Source: Thermoleophilia bacterium (GTDB taxonomy: Bacteria; Actinomycetota; Thermoleophilia; Gaiellales; SKUG01). From it: a DNA stretch of 64,000 nucleotides. The stretch is taken from the NCBI GenBank assembly GCA_025964555.1, contig JAOPYQ010000045.1, positions 1-64,000 on the forward strand. Direction: 5' to 3'. Below, one piece after another: positions 35,082 to 43,969 of this stretch (the stretch's first letter is position 1; every line of letters starts with the position of its first letter). Both the position numbers and the translations under genes were made by a program. The notes under the pieces are model-generated. The model did no database searches. It saw only the letters and a list, made by a program, of their open reading frames with translations, and was not told the origin of the DNA.

Positions 35082-35128
35082 ATCGCTTGACGGTTTCGTG
35101 AACTCGTCGTTCTCTGGAGCTGGATACG
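35082..35128 (+). promoter_or_regulatory. Promoter-like block shared with the first MCG gene
   Basis: ATCGCTTGACG-N12-CGTCGTT and a following TGGAG-TGG run, matching 33831-33877. It lies about 100 nt before the second MCG start codon. Confidence 0.55.
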
Positions 35129-35225
35129 ACACTACGCGCGGCCCGGGACGGTCGCGACGTCGTTCTCCACTTCACACCTGACCCGGGACGGTCAGGTGAC
35201 ATTGCAGGGACGAACGGAGCGACCC

Positions 35226-36944
35226 ATGTGCGGGACGGGCACGGTTGGTAGCGGAGCTGCGATGCCGATGGCATCGATGGCACACAACACTTCGGTTGCA
35301 GGCGCATCCGGCGGCGGCGATGTTGCCGGCGCTGCGGGCGGCGGCGACATGAGCAGCATCGCGAGCCTCCTCGCGGAGATCTCGAAGTCGATCCAGGCAC
35401 TGCAGCAGGCACTCGCCGGTTCGGGAGCGCTCGCGAACGCGGCTGGCGGTGGCGGACATGGCGACATGGCCGGCTGCGACATGATGGGTGGCGGCGCCGG
35501 TGGCGAGTCCGGCGCGGTCAATGGCGCCAACGACGGCGCCGAGACCATCGGCGACACCGTCGAGGGTGGCGGTGGCCACGGCCACGCTCCCGCCAAGTCC
35601 GTCGACCAGACGGACGTCGCGGGCGACACCGGCGCCGGCAAGGACGCGCCCGGCAAGGATTCCGACGTCGCCGGGGACACCGGCGCGGGCAAGGATGCGC
35701 CCGGCAAGGACTCGGGCGTCGCCGGCACCGGTGGTGGCGGCAACGACCCGACGCAGAAGTCGGTCGAGAAGACCGCCAACGAGCAGGCCCAGGCCGCTCT
35801 CGTCGCGGCCGACAAGAAGTCCGTCGACGCCGCTGCCGCAGTCAAGGCCGCCGGCGAGAAGGTCACGTCCGCCAAGTCGGGCGTCGACAAGGCGAAGGCT
35901 GACCTGACCACGGCCGAGAAGGGCAAGAAGACCGCCGACACGGCGCTCGTCGATGCCGCAGCCGCACTGACGGCCGCGAAGACCGGCCACGGCGAGCACG
36001 TCGCGGACGGCAGCATCACGATCGAGCAGGTCGCCAAGAAGCACGGCGTGACGGTCGCGAAGCTCAAGGAGCTCAACCCGACCATCACGATCCTCGGCTC
36101 GCTGCCCGCCGGCACCAAGGTGAAGCTGCCCAAGGGCGTCGGCGTTGCCGGCAAGGTTGCCGAGGCGCAGACCAAGCTCGACGCTGCACGCACCGCGGCC
36201 AACACCGCTGCCAAGGCCGTCACCGACGCGATCGCCGCGCTCAACGCGGCACGCGAGGCGCTGCGCCAGGCCGAGGCCGCCGAGGCCGCCGCCAAGAAGG
36301 CTGCCGAGGACGCCAAGAAGGCTGCCGACGAAGCGAAGAAGGCTGCCGAGGCCGCAGCTGCCGCAGAGAAGAAGGCTGCCGCCGACGCGAAGGCCGCCGA
36401 GGACAAGAAGGCCGCCGAGGCAACGAAGGCTGCCGAAGGTGGCGGCGGCATCGGTGGCGAGGCGCCCCCGAAGCCGAAGACCTACACCGTCGCCGCCGGC
36501 GACACGCTCGCATCGATCGCGCGCCGCGCCGGCATCGGCGACTGGCACAAGCTGTACGACCTGAACAAGGCCGTCATCGGGAACAACCCGAACCAGATCA
36601 AGCCGGGCATGGTGCTCACGCTTCCGGCGAACGCGACGGACGTCGCGCAGCGCACGAGCACGAACTCCGGTTCGGGCACGAGTCGCAGCAGCGTGGATCC
36701 CGTCGGGAGCACGCGCGATCCGATCGTGTACAAGCCGGCCGGAACGGTGCTCGACACGCGCACCGAGCAGATCACGCGCAGCATCAACCGCGACCGCTCG
36801 ACCGCTGGCGATCCCGGAGCCGTGCAGCCCGGTGTCCAGACCATCCAGGTCACCATCAGGACCGTGGCCGACGGCAAGGGTGGCACGACCGAGCAGCGCG
36901 AAGAGAAGGTCCTCAGCACGAAGTGGTTCGCAGGTCGCTTCTAG
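35226..36944 (+). CDS. MCG-family protein with two LysM domains and Ala/Lys helical rod
   Basis: A 572-residue protein. The N-terminal module (MCGTGTVGSG, Gly/Ala linker, SIASLLAEISKSIQALQQAL at 44-63) matches the preceding MCG protein. Two tandem DVAGDTGAGKDAPGKDS repeats follow (130-163). Long Ala/Lys/Glu helices (about 182-252 and 308-405) resemble TolA-type rods. A degenerate LysM (about 258-303, GVTVAKLKELNPTI) lies between them and a canonical LysM at 418-468 (YTVAAGDTLASIARRAG). The tail has ITVTIRT-like strands and ends KWFAGRF. LysM domains bind peptidoglycan, so a cell-wall location is likely, although no signal peptide is seen. Start by homology with its partner. Confidence 0.87.
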   Translation: MCGTGTVGSGAAMPMASMAHNTSVAGASGGGDVAGAAGGGDMSSIASLLAEISKSIQALQQALAGSGALANAAGGGGHGDMAGCDMMGGGAGGESGAVNGANDGAETIGDTVEGGGGHGHAPAKSVDQTDVAGDTGAGKDAPGKDSDVAGDTGAGKDAPGKDSGVAGTGGGGNDPTQKSVEKTANEQAQAALVAADKKSVDAAAAVKAAGEKVTSAKSGVDKAKADLTTAEKGKKTADTALVDAAAALTAAKTGHGEHVADGSITIEQVAKKHGVTVAKLKELNPTITILGSLPAGTKVKLPKGVGVAGKVAEAQTKLDAARTAANTAAKAVTDAIAALNAAREALRQAEAAEAAAKKAAEDAKKAADEAKKAAEAAAAAEKKAAADAKAAEDKKAAEATKAAEGGGGIGGEAPPKPKTYTVAAGDTLASIARRAGIGDWHKLYDLNKAVIGNNPNQIKPGMVLTLPANATDVAQRTSTNSGSGTSRSSVDPVGSTRDPIVYKPAGTVLDTRTEQITRSINRDRSTAGDPGAVQPGVQTIQVTIRTVADGKGGTTEQREEKVLSTKWFAGRF

Positions 36945-36990
36945 GTCGCGACCGGGGAGAACCTCGCGGTTCCAACGAGCCATGCACGGG

Positions 36991-36996
36991 TAGGTC
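36991..36996 (+). promoter_or_regulatory. -10-like hexamer of the PH-domain gene
   Basis: TAGGTC, 6 nt before the ATG at 37003. Confidence 0.4.
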
Positions 36997-37002
36997 CCGC
37001 AC

Positions 37003-37650
37003 ATGTCTCGTGACCTCAAGGATCTGCTCGGTGCCGACGAAGGCGTCGTCCTCGAAACCCGACAGCACTGGTTCGTGGTCGTGCGACAGATCGTCGTCCG
37101 GCTGCTGATCCTGCTCGTGCTTGCGATCGCGATCTGGTACATCGGCGAGGCCGGCTGGCTCGACAATCGCACGGGTGACTACGTCAGCTACGCGGCGTGG
37201 ATCGGCTTCGCCGTGGTGGCGGTGACGGTCGCGTGGTCGCTGCTCGGGTGGATCACGGAGCGGTTCTACGTGACCACGAGCAAGATCGTCTACGCGTCGG
37301 GGATCCTCAACCGCAACGTCACGTCGACGGCACTCGTGAAGATCGACGAGATGACGCTCCGTCGACCGCTGCTCGGACGGATGCTCGGCTTCGGCCAGCT
37401 CGACGTGGAGAACGCCTCGGGCGGCCACGAGCCGCTCGCCGGGCTCCAGTACCTGCCCAAGCCGATGAAGCTGTACCAGCTCATCTCCGAACGAGCGCGC
37501 AACCAGCGCATGGTCGAGGGCGGCGCGCATCGCGACGACGACCACGACGGTCTCGTCGACCGGGAGACCAAGGTCGCACCCGCCACGCCTGCCGTCGAGC
37601 ACGCCGACGACGATGGTCGCTGGTCGCCGAGCGGTGACGCGACGTCCTGA
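37003..37650 (+). CDS. Bacterial PH-domain membrane protein
   Basis: A 215-residue protein. Two membrane helices (about 28-48, IVVRLLILLVLAIAIWY, and 65-85, WIGFAVVAVTVAWSLLG) are followed by a bacterial pleckstrin-homology-like (bPH_2/DUF304) domain: ERFYVTTSKIVYASGILNRN, VTSTALVKIDEMTLRRPLLG and GFGQLDVENASG. An acidic disordered tail completes it. The typical bPH_2 pattern r.Y.vT..Rii...G.l is clear. These proteins sit in the inner membrane; roles in envelope stress are suspected but not established. TAGGTC lies 6 nt before the ATG. Confidence 0.9.
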   Translation: MSRDLKDLLGADEGVVLETRQHWFVVVRQIVVRLLILLVLAIAIWYIGEAGWLDNRTGDYVSYAAWIGFAVVAVTVAWSLLGWITERFYVTTSKIVYASGILNRNVTSTALVKIDEMTLRRPLLGRMLGFGQLDVENASGGHEPLAGLQYLPKPMKLYQLISERARNQRMVEGGAHRDDDHDGLVDRETKVAPATPAVEHADDDGRWSPSGDATS

Positions 37651-37676
37651 CCCGGGCTGCCTGCATGCACTAGCAT
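37647..37676 (+). promoter_or_regulatory. Promoter with -35 and -10 for small hypothetical gene
   Basis: CTGACC (37647-37652), an 18-nt spacer and TAGCAT (37671-37676), 7 nt before the ATG at 37684. This is one of the more complete leaderless promoters here. Confidence 0.45.
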
Positions 37677-37683
37677 GCGTGCC

Positions 37684-37935
37684 ATGGAGGACTACACCGC
37701 GAAGTACATCGGCGAGCACGTCGAGCTCTGGCTCTACGGCGGCGAGCCCGCCCAGGACGGCACGCTCACGGCGTTCTGCATCGTCGGCGACGTGCAGCAC
37801 GTCGAGCTCAACTCGCACATCCTCGTGCCGCTCGTGAACGTCGCCGGCATCCACTGCCTCAGCCGCTGCGATTCGCCGGGCGAGGACCACTGGCCGCCGA
37901 CGCTCGGCGACGACCTCGACGAGCTCGACAAGTGA
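37684..37935 (+). CDS. Hypothetical protein, 83 residues
   Basis: A small acidic protein with no membrane span, beginning MEDYTAKYIGEHVELWLYGG. It has a strand-rich middle (TLTAFCIVGDVQHVELN, HILVPLVNVAGIHCL) and ends DDLDELDK. Three Cys residues (in FCIVG, IHCLSRCDS) could bind a metal but no known motif is met. The ATG at 37684 is preferred over 37675 because TAGCAT lies 7 nt upstream. It precedes the epimerase gene by 49 nt. Function unknown. Confidence 0.75.
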   Translation: MEDYTAKYIGEHVELWLYGGEPAQDGTLTAFCIVGDVQHVELNSHILVPLVNVAGIHCLSRCDSPGEDHWPPTLGDDLDELDK

Positions 37936-37984
37936 CGCTCGGTCCCACGGTTTCAACAGCTCCCGACCAAGGTACGCACGGCAC

Positions 37985-39265
37985 GTGACTCCACCCCGGC
38001 CCCCACGCTCGAAGTCCGCGACGGATCCGTCGCTCGCGGTGACCCCGCCGCGCTCGCGCCGCGTGCTCATCACGGGCGTCGGACGATTCTGGGGCGCGAA
38101 CCTCGCCCGCCAGCTCGAGCGTGACCACGCCCTCGATTTCGTGTGCGGCATCGACACGCGCGACCCGCTCGGCGAGTTCGGTCGCACCGAGGTCGTCAAG
38201 GGTGACATCCGCAACCCGGCCGTCAGCCGCCTCATCAACGTCACGCGCGTCGACACGGTCGTCCACACGCAGATCTTCGGGGCCGACCGCCCCGGCGAGA
38301 GCGGCCGCACCCTGCACGACATGAACGTCATCGGGACGATGAACCTGCTGGCCGCGTGCGCCGCCAGCCCGTTCGTTCGCAAGGTCGTCATCCGCAGCTC
38401 GACCGCCATCTACGGCGCTTCGCCACGCGATCCCGCGTTCTTCACCGAGGACATGGAAGCGAAGGCGCCGCTGCGCGACATGTACTCGCGCGACATCCGC
38501 GAGGTGGAGACCTACGCACGCGACTTCGCCGAACGCGCACCGCACGCGGCCGTCACGATCCTGCGCTTCGCCAACTCGATCGGCGAGAACGTCGACACGG
38601 CGTTCACGCGCTACATCTCGTCGCAGATCGTGCCGACGCTCGCGGGCTTCAACCCGCGCCTGCAGTTCATCCAGGACTCCGACGCGGTCGATGCGCTCGC
38701 GCATGCGGTGCGCACGTGGAAGCCCGGCACGTTCAACGTCGCCGGTCCGGGCGCCGTCACGCTCAGCAAGTTCCTGCGCATGGCGGGTCGCATCCAGGTG
38801 CCGCTCATCCCGCCGATGATGGGTCCGATCATGGGCCTGCTCGAGCGCGCCGACCTGCTCTACGTTCCGAGCCGCTACGACCGCACGCTCAAATACGGGC
38901 GCGGCGTGTCCACCGATCGCATGATCGAGGAGTTCGGCTTCGTGCCGGAGTACGACACGCGCCAGGCTGCGGAGCAGTACGCCGCGTGGATCCGCACGCG
39001 TCGCTACCACGAGGGTGGCGAGGCGTACCTGGACCGCGAGCTGCTCGACTACGTGCAGCGCAAGATGCACCAGATGCCGTCGCTCGACGCCGGCCTGTTC
39101 GGGCGCATCGCGCCGCGCTTCGATCCCGATCGCGCGGACCGCACGAAGGATTCGAATCTCGAAGACGCCGAATTCACCACGACGGCCACCCGCGTGCGCA
39201 CCGACGCCGCGCTCGATGACGAGGACGACGACCTCGCCGGCCACGACGAAGAGTCGATGGACTGA
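37985..39265 (+). CDS. NAD-dependent epimerase/dehydratase (atypical extended SDR)
   Basis: A 426-residue protein. The Rossmann glycine motif is VLITGVGRFWGANLARQL, with Phe/Trp inside the loop. SSTAIYGASP holds the catalytic Ser/Thr region. The YxxxK motif is not clear: MYSRDIREVE has Tyr but no Lys four residues on, so the chemistry may be altered. The end is a charged tail rich in Asp. It starts with GTG and lies 14 nt before the acyltransferase gene on the same strand. This SDR/acyltransferase pairing suggests a joint role in making or modifying a lipid; that is inference. Confidence 0.9.
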   Translation: MTPPRPPRSKSATDPSLAVTPPRSRRVLITGVGRFWGANLARQLERDHALDFVCGIDTRDPLGEFGRTEVVKGDIRNPAVSRLINVTRVDTVVHTQIFGADRPGESGRTLHDMNVIGTMNLLAACAASPFVRKVVIRSSTAIYGASPRDPAFFTEDMEAKAPLRDMYSRDIREVETYARDFAERAPHAAVTILRFANSIGENVDTAFTRYISSQIVPTLAGFNPRLQFIQDSDAVDALAHAVRTWKPGTFNVAGPGAVTLSKFLRMAGRIQVPLIPPMMGPIMGLLERADLLYVPSRYDRTLKYGRGVSTDRMIEEFGFVPEYDTRQAAEQYAAWIRTRRYHEGGEAYLDRELLDYVQRKMHQMPSLDAGLFGRIAPRFDPDRADRTKDSNLEDAEFTTTATRVRTDAALDDEDDDLAGHDEESMD

Positions 39266-39279
39266 AGGATCACCACGCC

Positions 39280-40488
39280 GTGCCGACCACGACCACCGAT
39301 TCCCCGAAGACCAACACGTTGACCTGCGAGGGTCACACCAAGAGCGGTGCGCGCTGTCGCAGGCGTGCGGTCGAGGGCTCGAAGTTCTGCTCCCAGCACG
39401 CCGACCAGGCACCGCCGGAGATGCCCGAGGACATCGACCGCGACGCGCTCGACGACGCGATCGCCGACCTCACCGGCAAGGGCGCTGGCGCCGCCGGTGG
39501 TTCGGGTGCCTCGGACTCCGACGATCCGAGCAGCCCGCTCGACGAGCTCAAGCAGATCGCGGACTACGTCGGCGAGAACGTCTCCAAGATCCGTGATGCC
39601 GCGGTCGGCGCTGGAGTGGTCGACGACGGACTGCTCGAACGCGTGATCGGTGACTGCGCGAACGCGATCACCAGCCTCGTGTCGGCCTTTGCCTCGCGCG
39701 CAGGCGGCGACTACGAGGAAGACGACTTCGGCTTCGACAAGGAGTTCACGGAAGGGCTGCTGCCGCTCGCGACGCTCCTGTACCGCTACTACTGGCGCGT
39801 CGACGTGGTGGGCATCGAGAACGTCCCCGCCGAAGGGCGCGGGCTGCTCGTCAGCAACCACGCCGGCGCGGGCATCCCGTTCGACGGGGCCATGATCAAG
39901 ACCGCCATGCACCTCGAGCATCCGACGCCGCGCCACGTGCGCCTGCTCGTGCTCGACTGGCTCATGGGACTGCCGTGGATGGCGGACCTCATGAAGCAGA
40001 CCGGTCAGGTGCTCGCCTCGACGCCGAACGCGTACGAGCTGCTCAAGCGCGACGAGCTCATCGCCGTGTTCCCCGAGGGCGTGAAGGGGATGGCCAAGCC
40101 GTTCTCGCAGCGCTACAACCTGCAGCGCTTCGGGCGCGGCGGGTTCGTGCGCATCGCGCTTCGCACGAAGACCCCGATCATTCCGGTGGCGGTCGTCGGC
40201 AGCGAGGAGATCTACCCGAAGATCGCCAACCTGCCGATCCTGCCCAAGCTCATCGGCGCGCCGTTCGTGCCGGTGACGCCGATGTTCCCGCTGTTCGGTC
40301 TGCTCGGGCTCGTCCCGCTGCCGAGCAAGTGGCACATCGAGTTCTGCGACCCGATCGACGTGACGCAGTACCCGCCGGAAGCCGCCGACGACCGAGCTTT
40401 CGTGCTCGAGCTCTCCGAGCGTGTTCGTGCGACGATCCAGGAGCGCCTCAAGGCGAATCTCCTGACCCGTCGCACGCCGTTCTGGTAG
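39280..40488 (+). CDS. Lysophospholipid-type acyltransferase with N-terminal zinc-knuckle-like motif
   Basis: A 402-residue protein. At the N-terminus, C16, C26, C37 and H40 (TCEGHTKSGARCRRRA then FCSQH) form a DUF5763-like Cys3His motif. A low-complexity linker follows. The PlsC-type acyltransferase domain begins near residue 170: NHAGAGIPFDG supplies the His-Asp active-site pair (H194, D202, wider spacing than classical HX4D), and VFPEGVKG is the acceptor-binding block. GTG at 39280 has AAGGA upstream. Acyl transfer to a lysophospholipid or glycerol lipid at the membrane is likely; what the Cys motif does here is unknown. Confidence 0.9.
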   Translation: MPTTTTDSPKTNTLTCEGHTKSGARCRRRAVEGSKFCSQHADQAPPEMPEDIDRDALDDAIADLTGKGAGAAGGSGASDSDDPSSPLDELKQIADYVGENVSKIRDAAVGAGVVDDGLLERVIGDCANAITSLVSAFASRAGGDYEEDDFGFDKEFTEGLLPLATLLYRYYWRVDVVGIENVPAEGRGLLVSNHAGAGIPFDGAMIKTAMHLEHPTPRHVRLLVLDWLMGLPWMADLMKQTGQVLASTPNAYELLKRDELIAVFPEGVKGMAKPFSQRYNLQRFGRGGFVRIALRTKTPIIPVAVVGSEEIYPKIANLPILPKLIGAPFVPVTPMFPLFGLLGLVPLPSKWHIEFCDPIDVTQYPPEAADDRAFVLELSERVRATIQERLKANLLTRRTPFW

Positions 40489-40520
40489 CGAAGCTTTCTA
40501 TAGTTTTCACCGCGGCAGCC

Positions 40521-40526
40521 GATAGT
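40521..40526 (+). promoter_or_regulatory. -10-like element of the second delta-60 gene
   Basis: GATAGT, 5 nt before the ATG at 40532, in an AT-richer gap (CTTTCTATAGTTTTCAC). It is a weak match to the leaderless pattern. Confidence 0.3.
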
Positions 40527-40531
40527 TCCGG

Positions 40532-42259
40532 ATGCTCACGCGCGCGATATGGCTGCGTTGGACGGCCGTTGCGGTCACGCTGGTCGGTGCGCTGGGCGCG
40601 AGCATCGGTCCGGGCAACGCCGCCTCGAGTGCCGTGGTGGTGACGATGCAGGTGCCCTCGGCGACGATGCTCGACGTGACGCCGTGCACGAGCGCCGCCG
40701 GAGCGACGTCCTTCGGAACCGTGCTCCCCGGCACGTCTGCAGTGACCACGGCCGACTGCGACATCCGATTCGGTTCCTCCAACGACACGTCTGCGCTGCG
40801 GATCTCGCAGGTCGACGGCCGCGGCCCTGCGATGTTCCGACCGATCGACGGCCCCACGGACACGACCTTCGCCACCGCGGGCGCCTACTCGCTCGATCCG
40901 AGTCCCAACAACGACGTGTTCTGGGAGGCCGTCGAGATGCCCGACGGCGACATCCAGCTGTCCGGCCACTACGAGCCGGTCGCGGGTGACGGCGGCCTGC
41001 TTCTCGTGCGGCTCACATCGAGCGGCGCGCCGCGCACCAGCTTCGGCGTGAACGGCGTGGTGACGCTCAACGACGTACCCGGATCGCAGATGGGATGGTC
41101 CATGAGCGCGCGCACGGACGGCTCCATCATCGTGGGCGCGGAACGCTCCGGCGGGACCGCACTCGCCCGATTCCTGTCCAACGGCAACCAGGACATGGCC
41201 TGGGGCGGGGACGGGTGGCGCGAGTTGCCCGACGCACAGACTCCGCGCGTCATGCGCACCGACCAGACCGGGCGGATCTACATGGCCGGCACCCGGTACT
41301 GGCCGATCGTCAACTGCGCGATCACGCGACTGCTGGCCGACGGCACGATCGACACCACCTACGGCACGAACGGCACGGCCTACGTGGGGGTCGACCAGAC
41401 CCAGTGCGACGGCATGGACATCGATCGCACGGGGCGTGTGCTCATCGCCGCGCAGAACAGCAGCGACGTCGTGCTCGCGCGACTCACCACGACGGGCGCC
41501 GTCGACCTCACCTACGGTGGCGGCGAGCGACGCTTCGATCCGCCAGATGGCACGCTGTCGTACTACTTCGACGTGGTCGCGCTTCCCGACGGTGGGGCGA
41601 TCTTCGGGGGCGGCGTCAACAGCACGGTGTTCCTGAGCCGCTACGACGCGTCCGGCGCCCTCGTGAACAGCTTCGGTGGCGACGGCCACGTCCGCCTCGC
41701 CGCGCACGGGTGGAGCGTGCGCGACCTCGCGTGGATCGACGGCAGGATCGTCGCCGTCGGCGACTACGGCAGCTCGAACGTGCTCCGGCTGCTCGCCGAC
41801 GGCAGCCTCGACCCGTCCTACTCGCAGGACGGCGTGGACGATCCAGCAGTCCCTGCGCAGACCGACGACAACGGCCTGCTCCTCATGGGAGACGGTCGGG
41901 CACTGCTCTACGGCAGGAACGGCACCGCGGCACAGGCATCGATGCTGCGTTCCGCCTCGGTGACGGACTACGTCGGTGGGGCGACCGACTGGGACCAGGG
42001 CTCGGGTTTCTTCGGGGCGTGCCTGCGCGCGGTGTCCGCGACCGGCGATCCGCTGTGGACCGCGAACGCGACGTGCGCGGCCTCCGACGGCGCGTGGTGG
42101 AACGACGTGCCGACGGCCCCCGAGTCGTTCGCGACCTCGGACCTGGGTCAGGACGCGACCCTCGCATCGCTGCGGTTTGCGATGCGCATTCCCACGTCGC
42201 AGCCCCCAGGGGCGTACGTGGCACCGGTTCGTCTCGAGGTCGTCGCCCCGGCTGCCTGA
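40532..42259 (+). CDS. Secreted delta-60-repeat protein
   Basis: A 575-residue exported protein. The signal peptide spans about MLTRAIWLRWTAVAV to the NAASS region (residue 30). An Ig-like N-terminal part (VVVTMQVPSATMLDV, two Cys) precedes delta-60 repeats: TSFGVNGVV, DTTYGTNGTAYV, NSFGGDGHVRL and DPSYSQDGV, likely a beta-propeller. The C-terminal 100 residues (FFGACLRAVSATG, ATCAASDGAWWNDV) form another Cys-containing domain like the N-terminal one. It differs from the delta-60 protein at 8.7-10.4 kb in its flanking domains. Extracellular; role unknown. Confidence 0.88.
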   Translation: MLTRAIWLRWTAVAVTLVGALGASIGPGNAASSAVVVTMQVPSATMLDVTPCTSAAGATSFGTVLPGTSAVTTADCDIRFGSSNDTSALRISQVDGRGPAMFRPIDGPTDTTFATAGAYSLDPSPNNDVFWEAVEMPDGDIQLSGHYEPVAGDGGLLLVRLTSSGAPRTSFGVNGVVTLNDVPGSQMGWSMSARTDGSIIVGAERSGGTALARFLSNGNQDMAWGGDGWRELPDAQTPRVMRTDQTGRIYMAGTRYWPIVNCAITRLLADGTIDTTYGTNGTAYVGVDQTQCDGMDIDRTGRVLIAAQNSSDVVLARLTTTGAVDLTYGGGERRFDPPDGTLSYYFDVVALPDGGAIFGGGVNSTVFLSRYDASGALVNSFGGDGHVRLAAHGWSVRDLAWIDGRIVAVGDYGSSNVLRLLADGSLDPSYSQDGVDDPAVPAQTDDNGLLLMGDGRALLYGRNGTAAQASMLRSASVTDYVGGATDWDQGSGFFGACLRAVSATGDPLWTANATCAASDGAWWNDVPTAPESFATSDLGQDATLASLRFAMRIPTSQPPGAYVAPVRLEVVAPAA

Positions 42260-42316
42260 GCACGAACGAAACGCGCACGTCGCCGCTTCCGATACCCCGG
42301 TAGGGGGAATTCAGGG

Positions 42317-43969
42317 GTGCCGAACGCGGGGAACATCAACGCCGCGGTCCGCTTGATCCAGCCGGAGGACGTCACGTCCTACCTGGCACGGAGCGTGCTG
42401 ACCAAGGACGCCGTGACGCATGCGACGAGCGCGCGCGGATTCGAGTCGATCCTGCGCAAGGGCGTGATCCTGCAGTCGGGCGGCGTCGACGCGCTCGGCA
42501 AGGGCTTCTACACGGCGCTGACGCCCGCGACGAATTACTACGGCTCCTCGGTGCTGCGAGCTGCGATCCCGACCGAGCGGCCGTTCTGGATCCCGTGGGT
42601 CGGCACGAACTCGGACTCGCTCTACCTGTGGCGCGTGGCTCGCGCGACCGGCACGAGCGTCAAGGAACTCAAGTCGGCTGGCGGACGCGTCGAGCGGCTC
42701 GAGGCGGCGCGCCAGGCGCTGCTGGGTGCCGGCTACGACAGCGTCGGAACGCGCACGCCATGGCCGAGCCGCAACCTGTGGGTCGTCGGCATCGACGAGG
42801 ACAAGATCCGTGTCGTCGCCGACGACGACGTGCTGACGGGCATCGCCAACCTCAAGCCGTTCGGTCCGACCGTCCCGACGCCCGTGTCGCACCTCGCGAA
42901 CGGCAGCGTGCTCGCCGGCCACGACGCGCTGTCGTCGGTCACGCGCGAGATTGCCGAAAGCCCGGGACCCGTGTCCTGGCAGGTGCGCCAGCTCAATGAT
43001 CCAGCGGTGCGCTCCGCGCTCTCGGAGCGTGCGACGCACCCGGAGGACCTCTTCCTCATCGACCAGCACAAGCTGCTGCGCGGTCACGAGCTCGCTGGAC
43101 GAGGCGATCGCGCGGCGCTCGCGTCGTACGAAGCGCGCGGCGCGACCGTCACGCCCTACGGCAGCGCCGGCGACTGGCTGCACGGCAAGCTCATCGCCGG
43201 CTCGGATTCCGCCGGCGAGCCGATCGCGCTGCTGCGCACCAACACCGACGAGTTCTCGGCGCGACATCAGGCCAACGTCGGCGTGTTCTTCCGAGGCGAC
43301 TCGGCGCGCGCCGCCCACGAGGTCATCCATGCAACCGCCTCTGGCGATGCCACCCGCCTCCGCGCCGCAGCACAGGCAGCCGAGGGCGTCGACCTGCTCG
43401 TCCACGACGCCCGCAACGGCATCGACGGGATCCGCCCGAAGTTCACCCAGCTGCTCGACGGCGCGGTCGCGCGCGGTGAGCGGTTCGTGGTGGTCGACAA
43501 GGAGCTGCGTCATCCCGAGACCGCGCGTCGGCTCGCCGAGGCGCAGCGAGCTGGCGCGCAGGTGCAGGTGACCGTGGGCAAGATCGACGACGAGTCCCTG
43601 CACCTGCTCCATGACGCGGGCGTCGACCTGCGCATCAACGCAGGGTGGATCCACAACCTCCAGGACACGATTCGGCTCGGGAAGATCCGACGCATGGGCA
43701 TCCCGGTCGAGGCGCGCCCCGTGCGCGGCGACGTCATGATCAAGCTGTCGCTCAAGGCCAACGGGGTGCCCGTGACCGAGCGTCCGTTCCCGCACCTCAA
43801 CCTCTTCGCGAACGAGCAGGACGCGCTCGTGACGTCGTTCCACCACATGCCCGAGATGGCGGAGCTGCACGGCTCCCAGGAGCTCGGCGCGGTGCTGCAC
43901 GGCGACGCTGCGCGAAGCATGGTCCGCGAGGCGCTCGACGTCGTCGGACCGACCTCCGCGCCCACCTGA
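42317..43969 (+). CDS. Two-domain protein: ADP-ribosyltransferase-like plus phospholipase D-like
   Basis: A 550-residue protein. Residues about 30-170 look like an ADP-ribosyltransferase (PARP-like) fold: H35 in THATSARGFESILRKG, Y65 in LGKGFYTALTP and LGAGYDSVGTRTPWP then VVGIDEDKIRVV. Residues about 195-550 resemble a phospholipase D dimer fold: one HKD-type half with LHGKLIAG (H289, K291) and TNTDEF, and a second half in which GDVMIKLSLKANG lacks the His. No signal peptide. GTG start. A polymorphic-toxin-like effector is possible, but no immunity gene adjoins it. Both assignments are by motif pattern and need structure comparison. Confidence 0.78.
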   Translation: MPNAGNINAAVRLIQPEDVTSYLARSVLTKDAVTHATSARGFESILRKGVILQSGGVDALGKGFYTALTPATNYYGSSVLRAAIPTERPFWIPWVGTNSDSLYLWRVARATGTSVKELKSAGGRVERLEAARQALLGAGYDSVGTRTPWPSRNLWVVGIDEDKIRVVADDDVLTGIANLKPFGPTVPTPVSHLANGSVLAGHDALSSVTREIAESPGPVSWQVRQLNDPAVRSALSERATHPEDLFLIDQHKLLRGHELAGRGDRAALASYEARGATVTPYGSAGDWLHGKLIAGSDSAGEPIALLRTNTDEFSARHQANVGVFFRGDSARAAHEVIHATASGDATRLRAAAQAAEGVDLLVHDARNGIDGIRPKFTQLLDGAVARGERFVVVDKELRHPETARRLAEAQRAGAQVQVTVGKIDDESLHLLHDAGVDLRINAGWIHNLQDTIRLGKIRRMGIPVEARPVRGDVMIKLSLKANGVPVTERPFPHLNLFANEQDALVTSFHHMPEMAELHGSQELGAVLHGDAARSMVREALDVVGPTSAPT

